A program made the translations under genes and the position numbers. The notes beneath the pieces are model-generated. The model did not search any database and was not told the origin of the DNA. It saw nothing but the letters and a program-made list of their open reading frames with translations. DNA of 64,000 nucleotides from the NCBI GenBank assembly GCA_951394045.1, contig OX595985.1, positions 3,286,001 through 3,350,000 of the forward strand, in the 5' to 3' direction. Positions 9,121 through 20,200 of this stretch are shown piece after piece. This stretch comes from Nitzschia sp. DOCU1 (Eukaryota > Bacillariophyta > Bacillariophyceae > Bacillariales > Bacillariaceae). Position 1 is the first letter of the stretch; every line of letters starts with the position of its first letter.

Positions 9121-9650
9121 TTCGGCAAAGAATGTCTACTACCGGAAAGTCCAGGTAGTGATGATTCCATCGCCATGCTCATTATTTTACTTAGAGGACA
9201 TTGGGCATTTCACGCACCATGTCTCCTGACGCTAATGCCGTTCTGCTATGGGGCTGCAAAATTATTGGTGTGCCTGACAGTTCGACCGAAGGTAAAAAGC
9301 TTACTGTAGAGCCCAGGATAACAGGCAGTTTTTGGCGTCCAGCGCGCAATTTTCCGTCCAGCGTCCAGCTGTGCAGGAGGACGTCAGCGCGCTTTTGGAT
9401 ATCACCACACGCTAGCACCACCTGTCCTGCCCAGCGCACACACTCATTCGATTACTTTGACTTCTCATTTCAAATAGCCGAGATGCGCATTGCTATCGAA
9501 ATGAACATGATGATGATTATGATCGATTGAAATGTTCGATACAAATGCATTCGACAAAGCTCTATGTCAAGACAATTGTGATTGAAATGATTTGATATCA
9601 TAAAAAGAACTAGTAGATTCCTTCTTATCCCATGTGGTTTATCCTACTAA
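9121..9650. other. Intergenic region with GTCCAGC motifs
   Basis: No supported gene. GCGTCCAGC, CCGTCCAGC and CGTCCAGCTG cluster at about 9338-9371; the same word, mostly on the other strand, clusters upstream of the glycosyltransferase at 16990-17180. Confidence 0.4.
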
Positions 9651-10090
9651 CTAATCAGAACTCAACACAAGCAAACTCTGCTGTAATTGCTGAGTACATC
9701 GATTCGAAGCCACTACAATCTCTTCATCCTGTGTCTGTCGTTCGTGTACATCCAATTCAATTTCTGTTTGCAGCAACTCAAATTCTTGTTCCACTCCTAT
9801 TGAAATCGGACTTGTTCTTGTTTGTTGTTGCGTCTCTCGCTCGTCCACTAGGGATTGCTCCAGCTTGGCAATTTGCCCCAAACGATCTTGACGTTCGGCC
9901 ATCATCGACCTTCAAGCCCATTCGCGTGATGTTCCACTTGTTGCAAGAGACTACGTTCTTGTCAAAGATGAGCCTTGCGTTCTTCTTGCTGTAGCAGTTC
10001 CACTGCCTTGGGCTTTCTGGTGCTGGATCGAGGCGATTTGATGTTCCGAATTGTGACTCCGTCGTTCTTCCAAGGTTTGCAATCAAGTTG
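9651..10090 (-). pseudogene. Decayed coiled-coil gene fragment
   Basis: On the minus strand the last 84 codons (9905-9651) read as a Gln/Glu/Arg/Leu-rich helix (A-E-R-Q-D-R-L-G-Q-I-A-K-L-E-Q-S-L). Upstream, in shifted frames and past stops, similar segments appear (V-E-L-L-Q-Q-E-E-R-K-A-H-L near 10005; L-E-E-R-R-S-H near 10075). The run of heptad-like pieces broken by shifts suggests an old coiled-coil gene rather than a new ORF. Family unknown; chance composition is possible. Confidence 0.3.
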
Positions 10091-10433
10091 ATTCAGACTC
10101 AAGGATAGCTTAGCGATGATGTATGATTCTCGTTCGTTATGAATCTAATGGAAGCGTGAGAAGATGCTGTCACTCATAACGAATGATAGCCTTCACTACT
10201 TCATGATTTCTTCTTCAAACGAACCGATCACGATTCTTTCGACGGATTCAATGGCCTCCACGACAGCACTGAGATGATCGATGCAATCTCCGTGGATGGC
10301 TTGCGTAGACAGAGATTCATGTAACTGAAGTAGCCTCGGAGTAACAATCAAAGGAAATGAGAGGTAGGGGAGAGAAACGAGGCATTGGAATTTTTGCTGG
10401 TTGCCGCCATTGTAATGCCAATTGCTGCCAAAT
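10091..10433. other. Intergenic region left of Copia X1
   Basis: I see no gene or RNA here. The final AAAT (10430-10433) is the left target-site duplication of X1. Confidence 0.5.
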
Positions 10434-10598
10434 CGTTAATTCCCCGTGATAGTCGCCAAGATTAGGGACTCAGGCGGGACTGGAAATGCCCGCGATATAA
10501 AGTAAGGTCACAATTTTGTTTCGTCCAATTGTTGAATCACCATCCATCGTATGTGTGTTTGTGCTTGAATCGTCCGCCACTCCTTGCTAGATTTAATG
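10434..10598 (+). repeat. X1 5' LTR (165 bp)
   Basis: It matches 16817-16981 base for base by eye and contains a TATA-like GATATAAAG near 10494. Directly after it, TGGTTTATCAGACC could be a primer-binding site overlapping the LTR end; the tRNA is not identified. Confidence 0.9.
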
Positions 10599-11084
10599 GT
10601 TTATCAGACCCAGAGTCTCCGTACAGCCTGGGAAGGCTACGACAATATCTGTTTCTCCATAAGGATGATGAGGAGATTCGGCGCAAAGAGGCAAAAAGGA
10701 AAGCCCATGGTCGTCGCTTCGTGTTTTGCATCCGACGCGGCAAAACTGGCGATCATACTGCCATGCTCGCATACGGGCTGGTATGCGCGCGCCAACTAGG
10801 TGGACGCACCTAAATACAAACCCTGCGTTCGGGGGTTAACGGCACGGGTATTTAAGAGAGAAAAATGTGCAATGCACGAAGTATACCCTTTTAAGCAACC
10901 TTGTGGAGCGCATCGCCTGATCAGCGATTGTCGTTAGCACATGGTACCTGCGGTCTTGCTCGACAGAATGTGTGACTGAGCAAGGTGATGTGCCGATTTC
11001 ACCAATGCTGGAAAAATCCTCCAAAAAGATATCAAAAGGATCTTTCGTTACCGTACCCTCGTACCACGTTCGTTTCTGATCAAC

Positions 11085-12578
11085 ATGGCTGCTGCTGTCG
11101 CTTTTCGTAATTACCTTGAGGCCACCCTTGGTTTTGATGGGACCCAGTCCACGGCTGTCACCGACCAAGGTTTTGATGACCCTGAGGAGTTTCGCCAACT
11201 GACCGATGATGATGTTGATCGTTTGTGTGCTACCATTCGTCGTCCTGGGGGACAGGTTGGTGGCAACCCCAATCCCGGGGTCCTCATTGGCCAGAACCAT
11301 GCTTTGCGTTTGAAACAACTCGCCTATTATCTTCGTTATTTGTATGCTGTTGGTCGCCCTTGGAACGCTGCTGCTGCAACTCGTAACGTTTTGAGAACCT
11401 TGTGGCAGTACAAGCTGCAGATTGATGAGGTGATTGCTGCCGGGAATCCCGACTTCCCCGAAAAGTTCACTACTTCCAAGAAAGCGCGTGAAACTATCGA
11501 AAACATGGAAGCGTGGGTCCACTCGTCTTATGGCTTGGAGAGACTTCCATTGGCTTACCTCGTTCGTACCGTTGTCGATGTTCCGGATCCCGCAAATGAC
11601 CCGCTTGGATATGGCCAGCCCTCATTCCACGAGGAGCTTATTCGTCGTGCGTCTCACAACGGGGCTGTTTATGCTGCCAACAATGAGAAACTATGGCTCA
11701 TGGTCCGCCATGTTACTCATGGGACCGAGGCGTGGTCTTTCGTGAAAGGCAATGCCTCGACCAAGAATGGTCGGGCCGCTTACCATGCCATCAAGTCCCA
11801 GTATACTGGGGCAAGCCACGTTAATCAATTGAAATTGGAAGCTGATCGTGTTATCGCCACAACGTTCTGGAACGGTAAAGCACGCAACTTTACCTGGCAG
11901 GGCTTCGTTGCTCGTTTAACTTCTGCCTTCACCGATTTGGCTGACCATGGTGAGGCTAGGAGTGAAAACTCCAAAGTTCGTACTCTCCTGGATGCTATCA
12001 GCGATCCGAAGCTCCAGGTCGCAAAAGGATTAATTGCTGGGGATGATCGTCGCTCGAACGACTATCAGCTAGCCGTTGATTTCTTGGGCGGGCAACTCGC
12101 TGCCAATGAATCGTCGGCCTCGCGTAACCCCTTGCCTCGTAATATTTCGTCCGTGACACAAAATGATAATTCAGGCCGTGGAGGTGGCCGAGGATACAAT
12201 GCCTCAGGAAGAGGCGGAAGAGGGAGCAGGAATCAGGGGAGAGGCCGTGGCGGGGGGCGCGGTCGCGGAGGTCGTGGTCGTGGCGGCGGCGGTCGCTTCT
12301 CTGAATCAGGACACCTGCTGAACAACGGGTCGTACCCTCCAACTATCTGGGCTACTTTTACCAGGGAGGAACGAGACTATGTGAATGAACAGCGTGCCCG
12401 TAATCGTGAAAGAAATGTTTCTTCTACCCAATCTTCCGGTGGAACTACTTTTACCTCGAATCAGAATGAAGCATCGACCACCCCAGCGACGAACAATAAT
12501 AATAACAACAACAACATGGGGGACAATATGACCAGGCGAAATAATAATGGAAATCGAAACAATGGTGGGAGCAACTGA
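11085..12578 (+). CDS. Gag of Copia X1
   Basis: A 497-residue capsid-type protein. The N-terminal 300 residues are helical and moderately charged, as in Copia gag. Residues about 363-405 form an Arg-Gly-Gly block that probably binds RNA in place of a zinc knuckle, which is absent. The C-terminus has an Asn run and basic residues. The start is the ATG reading M-A-A-A-V-A-F. In X2 a one-base shorter A run upstream (4 versus 5 A) opens an extra 33 codons before this Met; the shared Met is therefore the likely start. It ends in UGA at 12576-12578, followed in frame by pol. Confidence 0.92.
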   Translation: MAAAVAFRNYLEATLGFDGTQSTAVTDQGFDDPEEFRQLTDDDVDRLCATIRRPGGQVGGNPNPGVLIGQNHALRLKQLAYYLRYLYAVGRPWNAAAATRNVLRTLWQYKLQIDEVIAAGNPDFPEKFTTSKKARETIENMEAWVHSSYGLERLPLAYLVRTVVDVPDPANDPLGYGQPSFHEELIRRASHNGAVYAANNEKLWLMVRHVTHGTEAWSFVKGNASTKNGRAAYHAIKSQYTGASHVNQLKLEADRVIATTFWNGKARNFTWQGFVARLTSAFTDLADHGEARSENSKVRTLLDAISDPKLQVAKGLIAGDDRRSNDYQLAVDFLGGQLAANESSASRNPLPRNISSVTQNDNSGRGGGRGYNASGRGGRGSRNQGRGRGGGRGRGGRGRGGGGRFSESGHLLNNGSYPPTIWATFTREERDYVNEQRARNRERNVSSTQSSGGTTFTSNQNEASTTPATNNNNNNNNMGDNMTRRNNNGNRNNGGSN

Positions 12579-12621
12579 CTAGGAAGAAGAGCTGCATCCT
12601 TGCACCGGATTGCATCGTCGT
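12576..12621 (+). promoter_or_regulatory. UGA-CUA-G readthrough motif with downstream hairpin (X1)
   Basis: The gag stop reads UGA CUA GGA. UGA-CUA is a recognised leaky-stop context. Pol is in the same frame and has no ATG before its protease aspartate, so gag stop suppression would explain pol expression. A possible hairpin follows: GCATCC paired with GGATTGC (one bulge), loop TTGCACC, at 12594-12613. X2 has the same bases in reverse at 26291-26246. Confidence 0.7.
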
Positions 12622-15600
12622 CGTCTGGAGCTGTGGTTCAGGTGTGGAGATGTGAGCTCGATTCTCATGCGGATACTTGCGCTTTCTCTGAGAGCGGATG
12701 TTATGTGTTATATGTCTACCAATATGATATTGAAGTGAATGGGTTTCATGCTTCGATGGGCCCAATTTCAAAAGTTCGCGAGTGTTTGGTCGCTGTTGCG
12801 TACGACTGCCCTCTCACCTATCAAACTTTTATTTTGTTGTTTGACCATGTTTTGGTCGTTCCGGGTATGGGTTGCCATCTGCTATGCCCGGATCAATTGC
12901 GAGAAAACCAGCTGATTGTTAATGATGTCCCGTTGTTGAGGATTCCGTCGGCTCAGCGAAAGTCAACGGACCATTGTATCATTGAGGGGACTGCTGACCT
13001 GCGGATCCCTCTGCGATATGACAAACCCTTTTCGTTCTTTCCGTGCAGAAAGCCCTCGAGAGAAGAGGCCACCGATCCGGTGAACAGTATTCATGTTCGA
13101 ATGACGAGTGAATTAGAATGGAAACCGTCCGATCCTCATTGCAACAATGCAGAGGAACACCTGCGACAAACGGTCGGCGGTAACAATTTTCACAATCTCG
13201 ACTCTGTCGTGGCGAAGCGTCTTGTGTCGGCTTTCAATGTTGCGTCAATGATACAAAATCAGGCTCTTTCGGCATTCCTAGGGAACAAAGTTTCAGCTAC
13301 CTTATCGGGAGTGAAGACCACTGCAAAAACTACGTTGGTTAAAGCAGATTCCCTGGCCCGTCGTTGGAGAATCTCGATTGAAGCCGCGCAACGAACGCTT
13401 AACAAAACGACTCAACGTGCCATCAGAGACTGGAGCAAGGTCTCAGGGGACCGTTTATTTCGGCCCTCCCATTATCAGCTCCGGTATCCAAGGTTGAAAT
13501 GTGCTATGTATACCGACACGAAGTTTGGTCCCTGCACATCGCTTGAGGGGACTACTTGCCTCCAAGTTTATGCTACGACATTTCAATGGTGCCGAGCTTT
13601 CCCGTTGCGACAAGAAAAAGATGCTCATACATCGCTGGATAAATTATTTCGTGCATTCGGATTTCCTGAAGCGATTATTCCGGATTCGGCTACTACCTTA
13701 ACGCAAGGAGAATTCTTGAGGCGCTGTCAAAAGGCGCAGGTTCCTATTTATCCGGTGGAGCCTTACATGCATAACCAAGCAAGAGCGGAGGACACGATTC
13801 GGGAAGTTACCCGATTGTATGAAAGGACGATGACCTCACGTAACGTACCAGCTGTTTTGTGGGACAGATGCTTTATGACTTGTTGCGAACAACGATCTCA
13901 CACTGTTTTAAATCACCCCGAGCAAGAAGGTGAATGCGCCACTACAATTATTACAGGTAATACTGCAGATATTTCACATCTCGTGGACTTTGCGTTCTAC
14001 GATTGGTGTTGGTCTCGGTCGCCGGCAGAATCAACCCAACCGAAAAAGCAGCTCACTCGCTGGCTTGGCCCAAGCTTTGAAGTTGGAGACGAGCTCTGCT
14101 TCGCCGTGCTGACCTCGAAGGGGACAATTTTGCATCGTACTTCAGTCATTCCGCTGTTGCCCGAGGAGCATCGCTCCGAGGACATTAAGCAAACGAAAAA
14201 GGAGTTCACTGAAAAGTTAAAGGTGTCGCTTGGTAACCGAATAAAAGGAATTTCTGTCGAGCCGGAAGAAGATGATGATCGGTTTATCCGTGTCGAGGCA
14301 ACCGTTCCGGAATATGAGAGATACGACGACGATGAAGAAGAAAGGGAGCGGAAATTCCACCAATGGGAACCGCCTCCAGTTGATGAGGAAGAGGACCAGC
14401 TTGCATTTGACAAATATGTGTCATCAAAAGTTCGTATGGCCTCGGGTGACGGTAATTCGTTTTTCACAGGTATCGTAAAGGGCCGGAAGCGTGGCCCTGA
14501 TGGGAAATTCATTGGTTTCTACCATGACAATCCTATCCTTGACACGAGCATCTACGAAGTTGAATTTGATGATGGTCATGTTGAAGCGTACAATGCTAAC
14601 CAGATCGCGGAAGCAATTTATGCCACAGTTGATGATGAAGGCTACACCGTCATGCATTTGAAAGAGTTCGTCGACCACAAGCGTGATGGGAGTGCCTTGT
14701 CGAAAGATGATGCTTGGATTGAGCGTCATGGCCAGAGAATACCCAAGAGAACAACGAAAGGATGGAAAGTTTGTGCCGAAATGGTCGATGGATCAACTGA
14801 ATGGCTCTCGCTGAAGGATGCGAAAGAGGGCTATCCAGTGCAACTGGCGGAGTATGCTGTCGCAAATAAACTTGTTGAAGAACCGGTGTTTGTTTGGTGG
14901 GTTCCCTATACTCTCCGAAAACGTGATCGGATTTTGAAAGCAGTCAAACGTCGCGCGATTCGTCGCAAAAATGAGAAATTTGGAATCGAAGTCCCGGGGC
15001 CCATGGACGTGGCCCGGGCACGAGCTATTGATGCTGAAACCGGTACTGACCTGTGGGAGAAGGCAATGGCCAAGGAAGTTAAAACTGTGCTGCCTGCCTT
15101 AAAAGTCCTTGAAGACAGTGAACAACCACCAGTAGGGTCGCAGCAGATCGACCTGATGATTATTTTTGATGTTAAAATGGATCTGACAAGAAAGGCCCGG
15201 ATCTGCGCAAGAGGCGATCAGACCGAGGCGCCGTCATCGATTACATATGCGTCGGTTGTGACGCGGGAAAGTATACGAATTGCATTCCTTATTGCCGCTT
15301 TGAATGGTCTTAACATTTTGTCTGCCGATATCGCAGGAGCTTACTTGCATGCGCCTTGCGCAGAAAAGGTTCACACAATCCTAGGTCCGGAGTTTGGCTC
15401 TCTCCAGGGTCGGAGAGCTGTGATCATTAAGGCACTCTATGGATTATCGTCCGCAGGATTTTCATGGAGGTCTCATTGTGCAAAGGTTTTGAGGGAGGAA
15501 TTGCAATTTATTCCATGCCGTGCTGATATGGATGTTTGGCGTCGTGAGGCATTGCACCCGAACGGCGAAAAATATTATGAGTATTTACTTGTGTATACTG

Positions 15601-16661
15601 ACGACTTGCTGTGTGTCTCTCACGATCCAAAGTCAATCCTGAACGATCTTAATGATCGGTTCCTATTGAAACCAGAGTCAGTGGGAGAGCCAACATCCTA
15701 TCTAGGAGCCTCAATCTCCAAATATTGGATTGACGGTGATGCTAATTTTAAATGGGCCATTGGTTCAGAGGAGTACGTGAAAGAAGCAATCCGCGTGATC
15801 CAATTACGGATCGATGGGACCCTGAAGAATAAGGTCAGCTCTGTACTACCGAATGGCTACAGACCAGAGCTGGATTCGTCGCCACTACTGAATGACGACG
15901 GTGTATCATTTTACATGCAATGTATTGGAATTTTGCGTTGGATTGTTGAGTTGGGGAGAATTGACATCTGCGGAGAGGTTTCGATGCTGTCAGCGTATAA
16001 TGCGTGCCCGAGGAAAGGGCATCTGGATGCGGTGCTACACATTTTTGCATATTTGAAGTCTCATGATCGATCAAAACTTGTTATGGATGACGCCTACATG
16101 GAGTGGGAAGAGTTACCCAAATGCGATTGGTCGGAATTCTATCCGTGGGCTAAAGATGAATGGCCGCCGGACACACCAAAACCATTAGGAAAACCAGTGG
16201 TAATTACTATGTTCGTTGATGCTTCGCATGCTGCTAACCTTGTTACTCGACAGTCGCGCACAGGTGTGTTGATTTTCTTGAACAGAGCGCCAATTGTTTG
16301 GTACTCAAAGAAACAGAACAGTGTTGAAACAAGTTCGTTTGGCTCCGAGTTCATGGCTTTAAAAACCGGAGTTGAGTTGTTGGAAGCGTTGCGCTACAAG
16401 CTGAGAATGATGGGCATCCCTATTGAGGGCTATGCCAATGTTAGAGTTGACAACATGTCCGTCGTGAAGAATACAAGCGTCCCCGAATCGATGCTGAAGA
16501 AGAAGTCGAATTCCATTGCGTATCACTACGTTCGTTCAAAGGCTGCGGCCGATATCATTCGTATTGGGTATGAGTCTACACAATCGAACCTGGCTGATAT
16601 GCTGACCAAGATTCAAACTGGACCGGAGAGAAAGAGATTATGTTCGAAGGTTATGTTTTAG
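12579..16661 (+). CDS. Pol polyprotein of Copia X1 (PR-IN-RT-RH)
   Basis: The frame is open from the codon after the gag UGA to TAG at 16659-16661. Counting from TTG at 12600 (1353 residues): protease D-S-H-A-D-T near 21-26; integrase core D in Y-T-D-T-K near 304, D in I-I-P-D-S near 361 and E in A-E-D-T near 396; RT from W-W-V-P-Y-T-L-R, with Y-T-D-D near 1000; RNase H F-V-D-A-S near 1204 with V-D-N-M-S further on. The first ATG lies beyond the protease site, so normal initiation would lose it. An acidic linker (about 550-600) separates IN and RT. All catalytic residues looked for are present. Confidence 0.93.
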   Translation, partial: LGRRAASLHRIASSSSGAVVQVWRCELDSHADTCAFSESGCYVLYVYQYDIEVNGFHASMGPISKVRECLVAVAYDCPLTYQTFILLFDHVLVVPGMGCHLLCPDQLRENQLIVNDVPLLRIPSAQRKSTDHCIIEGTADLRIPLRYDKPFSFFPCRKPSREEATDPVNSIHVRMTSELEWKPSDPHCNNAEEHLRQTVGGNNFHNLDSVVAKRLVSAFNVASMIQNQALSAFLGNKVSATLSGVKTTAKTTLVKADSLARRWRISIEAAQRTLNKTTQRAIRDWSKVSGDRLFRPSHYQLRYPRLKCAMYTDTKFGPCTSLEGTTCLQVYATTFQWCRAFPLRQEKDAHTSLDKLFRAFGFPEAIIPDSATTLTQGEFLRRCQKAQVPIYPVEPYMHNQARAEDTIREVTRLYERTMTSRNVPAVLWDRCFMTCCEQRSHTVLNHPEQEGECATTIITGNTADISHLVDFAFYDWCWSRSPAESTQPKKQLTRWLGPSFEVGDELCFAVLTSKGTILHRTSVIPLLPEEHRSEDIKQTKKEFTEKLKVSLGNRIKGISVEPEEDDDRFIRVEATVPEYERYDDDEEERERKFHQWEPPPVDEEEDQLAFDKYVSSKVRMASGDGNSFFTGIVKGRKRGPDGKFIGFYHDNPILDTSIYEVEFDDGHVEAYNANQIAEAIYATVDDEGYTVMHLKEFVDHKRDGSALSKDDAWIERHGQRIPKRTTKGWKVCAEMVDGSTEWLSLKDAKEGYPVQLAEYAVANKLVEEPVFVWWVPYTLRKRDRILKAVKRRAIRRKNEKFGIEVPGPMDVARARAIDAETGTDLWEKAMAKEVKTVLPALKVLEDSEQPPVGSQQIDLMIIFDVKMDLTRKARICARGDQTEAPSSITYASVVTRESIRIAFLIAALNGLNILSADIAGAYLHAPCAEKVHTILGPEFGSLQGRRAVIIKALYGLSSAGFSWRSHCAKVLREELQFIPCRADMDVWRREALHPNGEKYYEYLLVYTDDLLCVSHDPKSILNDLNDRFLLKPESVGEPTSYLGASISKYWIDGDANFKWAIGSEEYVKEAIRVIQLRIDGTLKNKVSSVLPNGYRPELDSSPLLNDDGVSFYMQCIGILRWIVELGRIDICGEVSMLSAYNACPRKGHLDAVLHIFAYLKSHDRSKLVMDDAYMEWEELPKCDWSEFYPWAKDEWPPDTPKPLGKPVVITMFVDASHAANLVTRQSRTGVLIFLNRAPIVWYSKKQNSVETSSFGSEFMALKTGVELLEALRYKLRMMGIPIEGYANVRVDNMSVVKNTSVPESMLKKKSNSIAYHYVRSKAAADIIRIGYESTQSNLADMLTKIQTGPERKRLCSKVMF

Positions 16662-16816
16662 GTTGATGTCGAAGATGCGTTTGGCTCCGCAGGGTGGCAG
16701 TGACCTTTCGCGAGGGATCTGTTGGAGTTAGACGTCCATCCAAAGAGGTGGTAACCCTTAGGCAAGAGATGACAATGCCATCGGATCATATAGTATCCGA
16801 GTAGCATTGAGGGGAC

Positions 16817-16981
16817 CGTTAATTCCCCGTGATAGTCGCCAAGATTAGGGACTCAGGCGGGACTGGAAATGCCCGCGATATAAAGTAAGGTCACAATTTT
16901 GTTTCGTCCAATTGTTGAATCACCATCCATCGTATGTGTGTTTGTGCTTGAATCGTCCGCCACTCCTTGCTAGATTTAATG
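16817..16981 (+). repeat. X1 3' LTR (165 bp)
   Basis: It is preceded by the short purine tract GAGGGGAC and starts CGTTAATT. It ends TTTAATG, followed by the duplicated AAAT. Confidence 0.9.
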
Positions 16982-16989
16982 AAATTGAG

Positions 16990-17180
16990 GCGCGCCGCAA
17001 TATTTTTCGATGCTGGACGCCCTGCTGCGCTACCAGGGGCCGTAGAATTCTACAGCGTGCTGGACGGCTGGCTGGCTCGAGCGTCCATGGACGCATGAAA
17101 AGCGTCCAGCTGGACGGGGGAACCCGGATATTGTGCTGGACGCCGGACGCTGGACGCTCTGCTGGACGCTTTGCGCGCGC
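16990..17180. repeat. Clustered GCTGGACG / CGTCCAGC motif
   Basis: GCTGGACG occurs at least six times in both orientations in 190 bp, including back-to-back GCGTCCAGCTGGACG near 17100. It lies about 85 bp before the glycosyltransferase. Function unknown; it could be promoter sequence or a decayed repeat. Confidence 0.5.
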
Positions 17181-17265
17181 TGTTATCCTGGCCTCATAGA
17201 TAGCGTCCTCCCGCTCTTACTAAAAAAACAATTGATGCTTAGGAACACGATAAAACACATGTTTG

Positions 17266-20200
17266 ATGCAGATGTTCAAAAAAGTAAACATGAAGAAAAG
17301 ATATCGCCTCACTGCGATGACAAAAAGAAAGGGAAGGGAGCGAAATCAACTTGGAAGAACCCTATGTGGGTTGGCTTTGTTTTCGTGCGGCGTGTTGTTG
17401 CATTTGCACCATCGGGTGCTACGTTATGTCCCCGTGGTCGAGGATCCACCTCCAAATGAGAGTCACTTGCTTCCTTCGTTGAATCTTGGCAACAAGAATG
17501 CAGCAGAGAATCTGTGGGGAACTGCTGTGTCCCTTCATGCCGCCGCTGTTTCACATTCACCTCCAGAAGGAAGTCAACCAGATACTTGCATCATTACAAC
17601 AGCAGCATGGAACAAATGTGGGTTTGTTTGGACATTGTACGACACAATCAAAGTCTCAAACCCAAAGATCAATTGTTTCGTCTGGTATGTCTCGGATATC
17701 AACCTTCCTTTTGATGAGAAGGCCTCCAATAAAGTGCAGCAAATCCTATCAGAAGCTCCCTTTGAAATTGTCACAATGGATCAGCTTACCGAGTTCACCA
17801 TTAGTAGCACAAAGCAAGCTGCTTTCATATTTGATGAGGCGAGCTTTGCATTAATGTTGAGGCCTTTTGCCTTGAAGTACACGTTTCATGTCCTTGGAGC
17901 TTCGTCTGCCATCTACCTGGATCCTGACATTTGGGTAGGGGACTCACTCTCAGAAGTCCAGGAGTATCTAGATACAAAATCAGTGGTGACCACACTCCAT
18001 ACCACGAAACCCTTGCCTGAGTACGGAATCAGCTTATCTGATGCAGTCTTTGTAAAAGCTGGAGTTTTCAATCTTGGCTTCCTTGGATTCAGCAGGACAA
18101 CACCAGCATTGGCCTTCCTTGACGTTTGGTGTGAAGCTGCCTTTAAATGTATAGAAATTCAAGAAGGGGCGGTTCACTTCGGCGATACGTGGGGAAATTT
18201 GCTACTGAGCTACTTCAGTGAGAATGATTATTACGCGTTTCGGGATTCACGATACAATGTTGCTCCTTGGAATCTGCACTACAACAGCGCAAATCTAGTG
18301 CTGAAAGATGGTCGTCCTTATTTCATCGACGACTGGTCAGCAAAAAAAGGTCGCCCCGTGGTTTTCTTTCACTTTTCAGGCGTGTCCGTACTGGATAGCA
18401 ACGACAACGACGCCATTGACCAATATTTGACTCGTTATACGACTCTCGGTTACTTTCCAATCTTGCGTGAGATCGTTTACACATACCTGACGCTGCTTGG
18501 TAGGCATGGTGCCCATGACTACCGTGCCATTCCATATGGCACTCTGCTCTTCGGGGATAGCGGTATTGAAGTCGAACAATGGATGCGACTTCGATACGCA
18601 GACATGGTCTATAATAAGCAGGCACAAGATCTGAGACCGTCCAAGTTTCTACCAGACGCCGAATCGCCGTACAATATCGAATCTTGGTCTCGAGTCTCAA
18701 AGGCCTTGTTTCGTCAGCAGGTACATCTGGATCCGTTCTGTCCATCCTTGGACAAATGTCAAGGTGAACCAGGTACCGCCAAGCTAACATACCTTGAGTG
18801 GCTCATGAGCGGACCGCATCACATGTCCGTGAATATGGAGGGAAGGTTTTACTACAGCGATATCATGCACCGTGTTTGGCAAGGGAGGACCGACCTTCAA
18901 AAAGCATTCCAGGATCCGACCGGAAGGAGCTACGCTGCCTTCTCGAATTGGTTTGAGACCTACGCACTGAGGGAAAATATGGTCTCGAAAGGTATTTACG
19001 AGCGTTGGCGAGCAACACGAGACTACCACATATCCCATCACTGGGAGTTTCATCGTCAGGTTTCGTCCATTTCCGATGTTGGCGTTAATGTTTTTGGCTG
19101 GCATTTGGCATCCTTCGGAATTGCATTGGCAGCTGTAAATCTTGTGAATGCGATACGCTCAGTTGATGGCAGAGTGGTACCGGTTCATTTTCCCGAGCTG
19201 CCTCACGTGTCGACCTATTTCCGCCTCGAGAGTCTTGATTACTCTCTATCTCGATCGTATCCCGAGGCTGTGAATTTGTTTGTGGCCAACCCGAATCTTG
19301 CTGAAAGTGCCAGGCGAGAAATGCCTTTCATTTGGGATTCGAAGTACAACATCGCTTGGTGGTTTTGGGAGGTCGAGAAACTCCCAGATGATATGTTAAA
19401 TGCATTGGCGGACTATGACGAAATATGGCTTCCATCGCAGTTTGTCCTCGATGCTGTTCGGCAGACGCCAGGGTACGATGGGACACCATTGAGGGTGCTT
19501 CCAATTCCTACGGCGATGCAAAAAGAAATGATTCTTCTTTCTCCCATAGCTGTAGCGAGAGATCCCCAGGAGGCTGCATTGGACGATATTCCTGACGACG
19601 CATTCGTATTTCTGGTTGTGTTTGACTTTTATAGTGTGGTACAAAGAAAGAATCCTGAGGCGGCAGTCCGGGCTTTTGTGAATGCCTTCCCTCAAGACCA
19701 AGATAAACAACACAAATATCGACTTGTCGTAAAGACCAGTCATGGCAGCGTTGAGGGAATCCAAGCCTTGAGGGACCTAGCCGGCAACGACCCACGAGTT
19801 CAGGTTCTCACAGAAATTTTGACCCATGCTGAAATGAACAACCTCCAGCAGCGAGCCGATTGCTACGTGTCGCTACATCGGAGTGAAGGTTACGGTTTGA
19901 ATATTCTCCAAGCCATGGTAAAAGGAGTTCCTGTGATTGCCACCAACTACAGTGGCAATGTCGAGTTCTTCCGGGCAGTGACGCAATTTCTTGGTACATG
20001 CCACTTTGCTGTACCCTATAAGATTGTACAGCTGGAAGAATCATATGGTCCTTATGGAGAGGGAAATCACTGGGCAGACCCTGACCATGAATTCGCCGTC
20101 AAGGCCATGAGGACAGTGGTCCAGAATGATTGTAAAGTTCGACATGGCCAAAGAATGACTGAAGCGGTCTACGCTCAGTTTGGGATGGAGGCTGTCGGAA

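Larger units (their letters stand above)
10434..16981 (+). mobile_element. Ty1/copia (CoDi-type) retrotransposon X1, complete
   Basis: Two 165-bp LTRs that I read as identical flank gag and pol. Pol order is protease, integrase, RT, RNase H, as in Copia. The flanks share AAAT (10430-10433 and 16982-16985), read as a 4-bp duplication. The LTRs start CGTTAATT and end TTTAATG, not TG...CA. Length is 6548 bp. Both genes are open, so this copy may be autonomous. X2 at 21886-28432 is nearly identical in reverse. Confidence 0.93.

Noticed and set aside
9632..9994. Plus-strand ORF of 120 codons
   Set aside because: Its reverse strand has the coiled-coil pattern over the same span; the plus frame shows no domain.
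13997..14512. Antisense Ser-rich ORF inside X1 pol (and 24355-24870 in X2)
   Set aside because: It is the shadow of the acidic Asp/Glu linker of pol; it has no independent support.
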